Positions 42,601 through 52,899 of a stretch of 64,000 bases of DNA are shown piece after piece. The position numbers and the translations under genes are program-made. Within the stretch, counting starts at the first letter, position 1; each line of letters starts with the position of its first letter. The stretch is taken from contig OZ023189.1 of assembly GCA_963995505.1 (NCBI GenBank), positions 2,307,155 through 2,371,154 of the forward strand. Direction: 5' to 3'. The notes beneath the pieces are model-generated. The model saw only the letters and a list, made by a program, of their open reading frames with translations. It was not told where the DNA came from and did not search any database. This stretch comes from Hypericum androsaemum (lineage: Eukaryota; Streptophyta; Magnoliopsida; Malpighiales; Hypericaceae).

Positions 42601-42739
42601 ATTAATCATTTTATAAATATGTTATGCCATTTTATCATAACCGGGCGTGCCATTTTATGTAACAAAAATAGTCATTTAATCGTAATCGGACCTGCCATTT
42701 GATTAATTATTTAATTTATTATAAGTTCTATTAAATATT

Positions 42740-42843
42740 AATCTGACATGCCATTTGACATAACCTAGGCATGCCTTTTGACATAATTTGGGCATGCCAT
42801 TTGACATAACTGCGGCATGCTATTTGATATAACTTGGGCTTGT
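42740..42843 (+). repeat. 23-24-bp minisatellite (CATGCCATTTGACATAAC unit)
   Basis: Four contiguous units vary around CATGCCATTTGACATAAC plus TTGGG. Related, more diverged units precede it from about 42620. It runs directly into the larger tandem array. Confidence 0.8.
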
Positions 42844-43719
42844 AACTCGGTCAACTATTAACTTCAAACGTATTTTCGACACCTTTACACTCTGAATTTG
42901 GAGAAATCATAAACTATAAAGTTGTAGATATTTGTCTTAACTTCGAACAATAATTTTAATCACCTCAATCAGACTCCAGAGTAAGAATTTTTGGCTCCCC
43001 AACCACCAAAATTAGTCGAGCACAACTCGGTCCACTTTTAACTTCAAATAAAATTTTGACATCCTTACACTCTGAATTTGGAGAAGTCGTGAACTAAAAT
43101 ATTGTAAATATATATATCTCAGCTTTACATAGTAATTTGAATCAACTTAATTGAACGCTGGAGTAAAAATTTGTGGGTTCCAACCGAAATTAGTCGACCG
43201 TAACTCGATCAGATTTTGACTTCAAACAACTTTTCGATATCTTTACACTCTAAATTTGGAAAAGTCATAAACTATAAAGTTGTAGATATATATCTTAGCT
43301 TCGCACAACAACTAAAATTAACTCAATCAGACTCAAGAGTAAAAATTTATGGCTCCCAACAGAAATTAGTCAATGGTAACTCGATCGGGTTTTGACTTCA
43401 AATAAATTTTCGACATCCTTACACTCTGAATTTGGAAAAGTTATAAACTACAAAGTTATAGATATAAGTCTTAGCTTTACACAGCAATTTGAATCAACTC
43501 AATCAAACTCTGGAGTAAAAATTTGTGGCTTCCAACCGAAATCAGCCGACCATAACTCGATCGACTTTTGACTTCAAATAAATTTTCAACATGCTTACAC
43601 TCCGAACTTGGAAAAGTCATAAACTACAAAGTTGTAGATATATATCTCAGCTTCACACAGTAACTTGAATCATCTCAATCAAACTCTGGAATAAGAAGTT
43701 GTGGCTCTCCAATCGAAGA
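42844..43719 (+). repeat. Tandem array, five monomers of about 177 bp
   Basis: Monomers start at 42844, 43024, 43202, 43378 and 43554 (spacings 180, 178, 176, 176), each beginning AACTCGGTC or AACTCGATC. Shared words include CTTACACTCTGAATTTGG, AAACTATAAAGTTGTAGATA and CAATCAGACTC. The unit length is close to that of plant satellites and nucleosome repeats. Single degenerate copies occur elsewhere in the window (26326-26560 inverted, and part of the LTR at 1781-2502). Confidence 0.9.
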
Positions 43720-43750
43720 ATAAGAGAAGAAAAAAAAGGGAACATAAAAA

Positions 43751-45105
43751 GGGCAAATTACTATCAAGTTCTTGACCTTTTGTCATCCTCCCCCTAGGGT
43801 CCCTGACTTTTGGAAAATGATTGTCCCGTCCCTAAGTTTTGATGATAATAGACTCTCGGGTCCCTGGCTGACGTCATCGGCTTTTTTTCATTTTTAGTTA
43901 TAGAAATGACCAAAATACCCTTAACCTTTGACCAAGAATACCAACAACCAAAAACTAACCCAAAAATAAGATCAAACTAATCAAAATTAAGAACACAACC
44001 AAGAACATCAAGAACAACACCAAAAAAACTCGAAACCCAGAAACAAAGAGCACAAAATTCCCTATCTTATTAAATTAACATCAAGCTTAATCCCTTGTCA
44101 CTCACGAATCCTTCATCCCCTGTCAAAAACTCAACCCAGAAGATCCTTCACCCATAAATCCTTCATCCCCTGTCAAAAACCCAAACCTACTAATAAAATC
44201 AAAACCGAATAAACAAACCTAATAACCCACTAGCATTTTGGTTGGTTCTCTGATTTTTTTATTAGTTCTTGGCTTTCATTCAAGCTGACGGAGAAGATGA
44301 GACGTCCTCAAAGTTGGACCAACTCAAAGCGGAGCTCCTAGTCGCTAAAGTCACCGGCAGTGCCTCCAAAAGTAGAAGGCGGAGCTCCGATGTCTTCTCG
44401 ATGTCATACCCCTCTCTCAATTAATCAACTAACCAACCAACAACCCCCTTTTAATTACAAGTACGATGATGACGATGACCTAGGGCTAGGAGGAGAGAGG
44501 GGGAAGAAGGTTGCACTCGTTTAGACCAACCAACAACCCCCGTTCAGGCCACTCCACCGGTGACATGCTTGCACTCATCGTGGATGTCTCTGGCGTCCCC
44601 TCACAGGTGATTAAGGTCGCCTCATTCTACTTAGAGACCGACCATACCAAATTTGGTCAATAACGACCCCAGCATTATTGATAGCAAAAACCCAAATAGT
44701 CAGGGCGAGAGCGGAAAGGATTTCTGAGTTTTTAACGAATCCCAAAAAGGGGATTTTTGGGTTCTGGTTTATTTTATTGGGTGTTCTTAATTTTTAATTG
44801 GGATGTTATTGAGTGAGATGTTAATTGGATTTTTTTGTAGTTCTTGATGTTCTTGGTTGTGTTCTTAATTATTTTTAGTTTGATCTTATTTTTTGGTTGA
44901 TTTTTGGTTGTTGATATTCTTGGTTAAAAGTTAAGGGCATTTTGATCATTTCTATGACCAAAAATAAAAAAAGAGCCGATGGCGTCAGCCAGAGACCCGA
45001 GAGTCTATTATCATCAAAACTTAGAGATGGGATAATCATTTTCTAAAAGTCAAAGACCCTAGGGGTAGGATGACCAAAGGCCAGGGACTTTAGAGTAATT
45101 TTCCC
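43751..45105. mobile_element. MULE-type element with about 275-bp inverted ends
   Basis: Left end (43751 to about 44027) and right end (about 44836-45105) are inverted copies of each other. The left begins GGGCAAATTACTATCAAG and the reversed right begins GGGAAAATTACTCTAAAG, with shared internal words such as GACCCGAGAGTCTATTATCA. Very long terminal inverted repeats starting with GG are typical of Mutator-like elements. The interior lacks a transposase and holds coding-like fragments. A perfect 9-bp TSD was not seen (flanks ACATAAAAA and TAAAAAAAT). Confidence 0.85.
44284..44524 (+). pseudogene. Captured gene fragments inside the MULE
   Basis: 44284-44424 reads ADGEDETSSKLDQLKAELLV then AKVTGSASKS, a charged, helix-like peptide ending at TAA. 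44459-44524 reads KYDDDDDLGLGGERGKKVAL. Both are richer in GC and more protein-like than the flanking inverted repeats. The donor gene was not recognised. The arrangement fits a Pack-MULE, a MULE that carries pieces of host genes. Confidence 0.45.
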
Positions 45106-45426
45106 TAAAAAAATTGATGCAACCTAGAAATAGAAGCAAAAAAGAAGAAGAGAAAATACCTAAAATGCTCCTTTGAACACGCGGGGCATGTCAGCCATTT
45201 GATCTGGACTATTGAAATATGGTCGGTGTTGCATGGCTCCTGCACGACACATGACATTTTCCACTTCCGTAGCCAATCCGCATCGAGATTCTCAATGGCT
45301 GTGTGGAACTCCTGTTAGAAAATATCAAAATCATGTCTTTGACCCTTCGTGATCCTCTTTTGGTATCTTTATCATTTTTTGGGTGTATATCTTGCCCCTT
45401 TGGGTTGTAATTATCTTAGTGTAACT
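45106..45426. other. Spacer, no gene seen
   Basis: It lies between the MULE at 43751-45105 and the split solo LTR. No supported features. Confidence 0.5.
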
Positions 45427-46258
45427 TGTTGGAGAATTATACTTTAAATCTAACGAGGAGGTTGGCCTAACAAAAGTTTAAGTTGGGCATGAGCTTAAGA
45501 GCTTAATTAGAAAGAGAATTCTAATTAAATATGATCTCTTAGAAACTTTGAGCTAATTGTAATATGTGGGTCACACCAATTGGTTTTAGGTGTCTATGAG
45601 ATCATTGTGAAAATTCATTGAGAAAGTTTTGTAACGATAAATGACACTTACAAAAAATCATATCTCGCTGTTAATAAAAATTGGCTTCGATGTGATACGA
45701 TTTTACCGGCCGTCATTAATTTGAGATGTATGACTTATTTAACCATTCATTTATTGACCGTGGTTAATAGGGACGTTAATGGCTGTAACTGCTCATTTTT
45801 TTGACTATTTTAATAAAGAGATTAATGACTGCCCATTATTCCAGAATTAAATGGTGTCTCTAATCCTCCCTATAAAAGGGGACCTCCTCCTCTCATTTTA
45901 CACACACCAAAACTCACAAAGAATTTTACTCTCCTCTCTCCCCCCCTAGCATAGGCATTCTTATATTTGCATAGAGTTGGAGTTCTGCAACCTATAAAGG
46001 TTCGAAGAGTGTTCAATAGTGCTTCCTATTGTACACGTGATTGGGTGTTGTACCTTAAGAACTTTCTTACCCATGGAGGCCTGAAGTATATCGGTGGGTA
46101 ATAAGAGTTTAAGGGCACATGGCTTGCTGTGACCACGTCCATGATTTAATCTGAAGTCCACTACCTTGGAGAAGACTGTTTTTAACACTTTGAGCAAAAT
46201 GTGATTGTAAGGATACTCTTTATTTCTCCTCTCTTATATTGTTTACCTCTTATATATA
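45427..46258 (+). mobile_element. Solo LTR related to Copia-B, left part, split by a MULE
   Basis: It starts TGTTGGAGAATTATAC and follows the Copia-B LTR along its length, including GTCACACCAATTG, a TATAAAAGGGG box at about 45871 and the hairpin/U5 area (TCTTACCCA ... TGGGTAATAAGAG at about 46070-46110). It breaks off in TTATATATA, the MULE target duplication, and its last 40 bp lie at 55489-55528. Flanks TAACT and TAAAT are a 5-bp TSD with one mismatch. No internal region exists, so it is a solo LTR. Confidence 0.85.
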
Positions 46259-46610
46259 GGGTTTTTTGTTTGAATGGTGTTACTATTCACTATTTTTTGT
46301 AAAAAAAGTGTCCGAATTTAAAGTATTGTGGAGCTGGTGTCTACGTGGCACAGATGACAAAAAAGTCAGATCTTGGACCAAGATCTGACTTTTTCTGTCG
46401 GATGACCAAGATCTGACTTTTCTCGGCAAATCTAACATCCGGCGAAAAAAGTCAGATCTTGGTCAAGATCTAAATTTTTTATTGATTCTTGGTCGATAAA
46501 AATCTTAAAGGACCAAGATCCGACTTTTTTAGTCAATTCTTGGTCGATAATCTAATCCCGAATCTATAAAGTAGATTTTCGCTGTTTGGCTATATAAACA
46601 AGATACCGAA
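46259..46610 (+). repeat. Left terminal inverted repeat and subterminal motif cluster
   Basis: After the outer 110 bp, the motif GTC.GATCTTGG(T/A)C occurs about five times in both orientations. It includes a near-perfect palindrome centred near 46377 with 17-bp arms (AAAAAGTCAGATCTTGG and its complement). The same motif is clustered in the right arm. Such subterminal repeats are candidate transposase-binding sites. Confidence 0.75.
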
Positions 46611-47009
46611 GCAGTTTCCAATTCATTCGTTGCCGTCATTCATCCCTCTCTGCTTTGATCAAGGTAATTAATTTAATTTATATGTACATTTTGCTTATTA
46701 TTTATGTATAATTAATATATTTAAGTTCATACGGTACATAATGTAAGAGAATGTTGAAAATAATTTGTCTATTTTATGTGGATGTTTTAGATATACTAAT
46801 TTTATGGAAAAATCATCGTCATTTATCAATTTTTTCGAAATATTTATAATGTTGAGAACATTGGTCTAGAAATGACCCGGTGGCCGACCCAGGCATATTT
46901 TTCGAGTTTCTTATCTGACTGGTTGAAAATTTTGGGGGTGGGCCTAGAATAAAATTTTACAACCCCATTGGTCCGACTGGTACAGTTAGATAAACTAGTC
47001 AGACCGGTC

Positions 47010-48019
47010 AGAACGATGCCATGAGGAATGTCATGAAGATTGCAGGTAACATGCATGGGTGTTTTGTAGTCTTAAACTATTTTTCAAGTTGTTACTCCAC
47101 ATATAATATTATTACTATGTTGGTTGTAGGAATGCAAGCACAACTGTGGAAGTTGGAAGCTAATATGCGAGAGATATAGAAAGTCGACCAGGAGGTGTTC
47201 AACAGGATGGATGAACAAGAATTGCCCAAGTGGAGCTTAACGTGGGATGGCGGACGCCGATATGGTAGCATGACGACAAATATTGCCGAGTGCGTAAATA
47301 TAATCTTCAAAAAAGGTCATCGTTTGCCGGTGACTGCCTTGGTGGCAGAGACATTTAATAAGCTAACTGAATATTTTGAAGAGAGATCAACTAAGTGTAT
47401 GAAAGATAGTGGTACTGGCAAAATAGTGTTGTCAAAGAAGCTCCTCAACAGGTTGGACCGGTGGAAGGAAAAGGCCAATGGACACAAAGTGCGAGTTTCT
47501 GACAGTATAGTTGGAGCGTGCGAAGTTTGCACTAGATACGAAATGAGAAGAAAAAAGGGAGAGAGAAAACATTAAGTACATCTTGCCACAGCATTTTGTG
47601 GCTGCGGTAAATTCCAGGCTTACTACTATCTGTGCTCACATGTAATGGCGTGTTGTACTGAACTTGGCCTCGATTACAAGATATTTGTGGATAAGTATTA
47701 TCGCCTAGAAACCACGCAAGCGTACTACCAACATAAGTTTGTTCCTCTTGGCAATCCTAAATATTGGCCATATCCTGAAGACTCAACGGTTCTAAGGCTC
47801 ATTCCAGATGAAAGATTAGTGAGGGGTAGAGGATAGCCACGAAAGCGCATACAAAATGAAATGGATACGGTGCCTTTCATACGCTGTACATTCTGTAAAG
47901 CAAGGGGTCACACAAAAGCCAATTGTACTGATATAAGAGAAGTTGCGGCGCAAAGAGCGGCTAAAGTGGTAGCTATATCCGGAGGGGCTAGTACGAGTAG
48001 ATGCCGTCGTGGACGTTGA
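47010..48019 (+). pseudogene. MURA transposase, C-terminal remnant
   Basis: An exon end near 47044 (RNVMKIAG) is followed by a GT..AG intron to about 47129, then one frame to 48019 with stops at 47176 (TAG), 47573 (TAA) and 47834 (TAG). Motifs: LPKWSLTWDGGRRYGSMTTN (with IAECVN), a SWIM zinc finger CGCGKFQAYYYLCSHVMACC (CxC...CxH) and a knuckle CTFCKARGHTKANC. These are the order and motifs of MURA, the Mutator transposase, after its catalytic domain. The N-terminal domain and DDE core are absent. MURA binds the element ends and catalyses excision and insertion. Confidence 0.9.
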
Positions 48020-48169
48020 ATTGTAACAAATTTGGAACTGGAAGGATTGTACTTTGTAATATTTTGTGAAACTCGATGTGGGTTATGTTGAGTATTATGT
48101 ATTGAACTCTTAAAAGTTCTTTGTAACTGATCGTGAAATTTATGTTTTATTTTACTCCATTTTAGCAGA

Positions 48170-48627
48170 ATAATGACGCATTACACTCCTGTGACGTATT
48201 CAAGCTGATGGGTCGGAACTGGTTTTTAGAAGATGAGTATAATTATCCAATGGACCCATTGATGATGAACACGCATGATGTGGCTAGAACAATGGTGAAC
48301 GAATGGACTTATTGTATTGGTCAATCAATTACGTTACGCTCAGAGGCGCAGAGAGTTTGTCTTAAGGTTGTTAGAGCAAAAGCCATTAACATGCCGCGAT
48401 TTGATGCTGAATGTTTGTAGAGAGCTCTTTTTCGGATAAGGGAAGAAAATAATCGTATTCAACAACGTATCAACACATATTGGTGGAAACATAGGATTAA
48501 AGAGATGATTCAATCAGGTGAACATCAGGAAGCACAACAGTGGATATATATGCTACAATATGGTACATCAGATTACGAAAATAAATTCGAATCGAATATT
48601 GAAATGTCAGATGAAGACAATTAAGAC
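48170..48627 (+). pseudogene. Unrecognised small gene 1 in the MULE
   Basis: The plus frame follows a possible 3' splice site (TTTTAGCAG, 48161-48169). It includes MGRNWFLEDEYNYPMDPLMM from 48208, an in-frame TAG at 48418, then RALFRIREENNRIQQRINTY and an acidic end (SNIEMSDEDN) with stop near 48624. The composition is protein-like, rich in charged and aromatic residues, with a likely helical second half. No family was recognised. It sits directly downstream of the transposase remnant on the same strand. Confidence 0.45.
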
Positions 48628-48660
48628 ATGTACCTTCTTGTCTTCATCAAACATGTATGC

Positions 48661-49089
48661 CTAATTATTAAAAACTTTCTCTCTATGCATATCTGATAGC
48701 TCCTTACCTAAAGTTGCCACTTGCTTCCTTGCCAAATCTAACATATGATATCGATTTCGTCGCAATATCATTCGGTTATTCTCTTGACGGATCATTATGA
48801 CTGCTACTTTAAATGAATCTACGTTGCTTCGTTCCACATCCAACGACCTCCTTTTTCAAAATAGGCGTGTCCAGTATTCGTAGACTTCCTACAAATACTT
48901 CAGACTGGGCTACTCGAAAACCCCACTCCCGTCGCAAGCCAGCATAATACTCTCTCCTATCTCTAAGACGTTCATGCCTATAATCATCATTGAAATCTGG
49001 TAGTATCCACCTCTCTTCGATTCATGTCAATTTTTTTTCTCTTTGGATTGCAAATAATAACTGCACATTCAACCTCTTATTTAAAGCCA
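48661..49089 (-). pseudogene. Unrecognised small gene 2 in the MULE
   Basis: Minus-strand reading from ATG near 49089 (MALNKRLNVQLLFAIQREKK) contains an early TGA, then ILPDFNDDYRHERLRDRREY, then a frameshift near 48835 into RSNVDSFKVAVIMIRQENNR and DLARKQVATLGKELSDMHRE. The second half looks like a coiled coil. It runs toward small gene 1 (convergent). No family was recognised. Confidence 0.4.
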
Positions 49090-49538
49090 TAACGCGCACC
49101 TTTAACAATTCAGACTACACCCACTCACGGGTGTTGATCATAGTGCTATCATGTCAGATGTGACTGTATTAGTCACGGGTGTACTATTTAGACTACACCC
49201 ATTCACGGGTGTTGGTCATAGTGCTATCATGTCAGATGTTGGTCATAGTGCAACGACATTATTGAGTTATCTAGATAACATCCAAAAAGTAGATTTTCGA
49301 ATAGTCACGGGTGTTTTATCTTCTTCTTCTGATAACCCTATCTGAAAAGTAGATTTTATGCTACGATTATATGAAATGTAGATTTCGGATTGGATTTTCA
49401 TTTAGTCACGGGTGTTTTGGCTTCTTCTTCATTTGATAACACAATCCAGAAATCCAAATCCTCTACATATACGACCCACACAACCGTATTTTCTTCACAC
49501 ATTTTATAAATACGTTTATTGTCATTTTATAAATACCA

Positions 49539-50729
49539 ATGAGGAGAAGTGGCAAAAAGCCAATTGCATAGGATGACGAAGAGATTGAGAATGTGTTATC
49601 TAAAAATTGGGATATTGACGAGGAATTTGAAGAACAAACTCCAGCAGCACCACCTCCTCAGAAACGTGAAGAACCAGAGCGTCCTCAAATAGATTAGAAT
49701 GCTCTACGTGGCTCTAAATTTGGGTATATTTTCAAATGATTAGAGAGGCCATCCAACGATAGATCAAAAGTCCCTCCTCAGAAACCTACCAAAAACAACT
49801 GTTATTACAACCTTGTCAAGCGAGATCCAGAACCGTGGAGCAGAGCCATGGACTTTCTGGCAGTTGAAGGTATTCCATGTTTCTAACTTGGATCACCTAA
49901 TAATTTTATTAAATTTTAATTTATTTTACAGGGATGATGATTGGAACCTGTTTTAAAGGAAAAAGTATTCAGAGCTTCAAAAATACCCATAGTGGTACTA
50001 CAGTTCTGCTGGTAATAAATTTTACATTATCCTTTAATTTGAGTTAGCATCATAGTCAATTTTATAACAAGTATTTTGTATTTGCTTGTAGATGGTTATG
50101 GAGGTGACCCGTTTTGAGCGTGTAGGTATCTACACACTCGCGACATTTAAGGTAGAATTATTTGTGTTATGTAAGAAATTTCTTAAACTTTTTATATTTT
50201 GCAGGATTCTACCGGCAGTATTACTGGTAGCATAAATGACTCTACCGGTGTTGTTGAAGCTGGATGTGTATTGTATCTAAAAAATGTGAGCATATCCTTT
50301 TCTTTTTTTTACTCAATAGTCTCGGATACTTGTTAACTAATTTTCTGGTTCTTCAATAGGTAAAAGCTGACTCGTCCCCATACCCGAACAACAAAATCTT
50401 GATCATTACTGATGAGAACGTGGTCAAAGTGTTCAGAAAAAATGGGGATTCCGATGAAGATTTCTAAGAACCAACTCGTCCAGAACCATCCTCTGATCCG
50501 TCGTCCTCCTCCTCTAGCACCATATCCTGAGGAGCGTGGTGTCAATTTGAAGGCACACTATGGCTCAGAGTTCTTTGAGCATCACCAACAACAAAAGAGG
50601 TTAGAGCTGCAGAAAAAGGAAGGTGAAGCTCAAGCTAAATCAGCCCTTCGAAGGAAAGCCATTCTAGCTGAAGCTGACCGTAAAGCCAAGGACATTTTCA
50701 ACAATGAAACCGTGGACAACAGCTATTGA
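49539..50729 (+). pseudogene. OB-fold protein gene, first module (HROB-like), intron-containing
   Basis: Exon-like segments are separated by AT-rich GT..AG introns: 49539-49870 (MRRSGKKPIA..., three stops), 49933-50011, 50092-50151 (FERVGIYTLATFK), 50205-50285 (DSTGSITGSINDSTGVV...GCVLYLKN) and 50361 onward (NNKILIITDENVVKVFRKNG). The pattern D-x-T-G-x-I-x-G-S-I, G-x-V-L-x-L, then N-V-V-K-V-F resembles the OB-fold of plant HROB/C17orf53-type DNA-repair proteins. A frameshift near 50455 leads to a charged helical tail (FFEHHQQQKRLELQKKEGEA). OB folds bind single-stranded DNA or partner proteins. Similarity is by eye; stops suggest decay. Confidence 0.5.
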
Positions 50730-50809
50730 ATTTGTTCTATCTCACTGTATTACGAAAATACTTATATTTGTTGCTTACAATATAATGTATCTAAATTTTA
50801 AATTTTGTA

Positions 50810-51400
50810 GGTTTGATGTATGGAGCTAACGTTGATGGAATATCTATTGAGGATGTCAAAAAAATCTCTGAAAGTATGACAATTCCACAGGTAACATTTG
50901 TGCATATATAAAAAAGGTACAATTTGCAAGTATTGTTATTGTTAACTATGAGACTTGCAAATGGTTCTATACATGAAAAAGAAGGAACATGTATACAGCG
51001 ATGGTTTCCGAGCTATTTTTCAGGTATTATTTCAGAATGTATTATTTATTTCTTAATAATTTTTTATATTTACCAGAGACTTCATATCTGTAAATTTCTG
51101 AAGGACCCTACTGGTGAAATCACGGGGAGTTTACAAGACATTGAGCGTACCTACTGTTATGGATGTGTGTTGCTAGTAAAAGATGTAAGCCATATATTAC
51201 CATTACACTATGTTCAATAAATTATTTTAATAAATCACTGACTTAATTTAGTATTTTCTGAACAGATTTATGTCTCATATGAAGAAAATTGAATATATTT
51301 CAGTGTTGATCACGAGAATGTGAAAAGAGTTTTCAAGGCATACTCGCAAATATGTCCCTACCGGAGATTCTGATGAGAATGGCGTCAACGTGTTGAGAAA
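50810..51400 (+). pseudogene. OB-fold protein gene, second module
   Basis: A further set of exon-like pieces follows: MYGANVDGISIEDVKKISES (50817-50890, ends at GTAAC), 51076-51183 (RLHICKFLKDPTGEITGSLQ ... CYGCVLLVKD, donor GTAAGC) and about 51267-51345 (IYVSYEEN stop IYFSVDHENVKRVFKAY). The module repeats the D-P-T-G-x-I-x-G-S-L, G-C-V-L-L, ENVKRVF pattern of the first. Two OB-like units in tandem therefore exist, either two domains of one protein or a duplication. Confidence 0.45.
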
Positions 51401-51579
51401 CATGAAGATATTTTGTTGTTATCTGTTATTTGAGATTGTTGTCATCCTATTTCAGTGTTTCACTTCTTAGTTTTGTCATGTCGTTTGTCCTTATACTGTA
51501 CTTTGTTTATTGTTTGGACGACATAATTATGTAGAAAGGTATAACGTTTGAAAGGTTACGAAAAATGAAACACAAATCA

Positions 51580-52640
51580 TTAAAAAAATATGAAGTTAAG
51601 ACAGTCATAAAAATATCCACCGAATGTCCAGTACAGAAGAACAGAAGAATAAACTACATCTTCTTCTTCTGAGGCTTCTCCTTTTGAGGCTTCTCCGGGT
51701 GAGCCTTTGCCTTCCACGATTAGGCTGACGCCAGACCAGAGGTATTTCTTCTTCCCCCGAATCGATTGGATCATCAAATGAAGAGTCATCACTACCATGA
51801 GTTGAAGTAACACGTGGCAAAGTCCTATTAAAAAATATCATAAAAATTATCAAAAGCAACAAAATTAAGTTATCAACACAATAATATCATACAATCAATT
51901 CAAAATTTATAAATGCAATTCATAATTAACACCCACCAAATTAAAGAGAACTAACCTCTGTGTAGGCGTCGAAAATAGTTGGGGTGCCTGGGTACCAGAT
52001 CGGGGCAAACCAAAACTGGACTGCGTGTTGGACGTATGAGTCCCAGTTTGTGCTAAAGCAAAAGCGGACATCATTTGGGATCTCTGAGACCCAGTTTGGG
52101 CCTAACCAAAACTAGAGTGCATGTGGGACATCTGAGAATCTGAGGGGCCTAGTCTGTAAGACAACGGCTAAAAACACCTAGCTGCCATTGTACCGTCTCC
52201 AACGAGACCACCCCTAATAACAAAATAAAGAAATTTAGACAATAATGAAATAAAATTAATTCAACATGTAGTAATTAACTACACAATTAACACCGTAAAT
52301 TAAAAGAAGTAAATACCTCTGCCTAGGGGGAGTAAACAACAGGGAAGGCTGCACCCCAGGGTGGGCCAAGCCGTAACTCAAGTGCTGGTGGGACGGCTGG
52401 GAAGCAGAGCCACGGTTGCCAAAATTCATGTGCTGGGAGAACGGATGAGAGGCGGAGGTATCCATGCATAGAGACGTCACCGTGTTTGCTGGAATCTACG
52501 TCTCGACTGATAATCTTCCCAGACCATGGGCTCCACTTGATAACCGTGTACGGGCTCAGGCCGGGGTATTGGTTGCCGCTTGCTAAAAAGGGTGGTTTTA
52601 CGTCTGATGACAAATATCCTCTCTGATTGCAAAATTTCAT
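51580..52640 (-). pseudogene. Low-complexity C-terminal region of the mobile domain gene
   Basis: Minus-strand pieces are rich in Ser, Pro, Gln and His (SASQPSHQHLSYGLAHPGVQ, ASHPFSQHMNFGNRG) and, further down, Asp/Ser then Arg-rich (DDSSFDDPIDSGEEEIPLVW, RRSLKRRSLRRRR). Such tails usually follow the plant mobile domain. Exon borders are unclear; the pieces lie downstream of the domain on the same strand. Confidence 0.5.
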
Positions 52641-52899
52641 GTCATGTGCTCCGCCTGTGTCACAGGTAGCTGGCTGTCCGGGAGACCTAGGTACCGTCTA
52701 TGCTCATCGGCAAACCCAAGTGCAGCCTGAGACAAATTTTGAATTTCGAAAATGTCTGAAGACCTGTGGCGTATATGCTCAACAACATCCACCTACAAAC
52801 AAAATCATATTATCATTAGCATTCTGGAACCACGTTACGCAAATTAAAATAGACAACATATTTATTTAATATAGATAAATTAACTTACACTCATGTGTA

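Noticed and set aside
42844..43719. CRISPR-like appearance of regularly spaced repeats
   Set aside because: The entire 177-bp unit is repeated, with no unique spacers, and the DNA is plant nuclear sequence.
43742..45114. Perfect 9-bp TSD for the shorter MULE
   Set aside because: The flanks (ACATAAAAA and TAAAAAAAT) do not match well enough, so no TSD is claimed.
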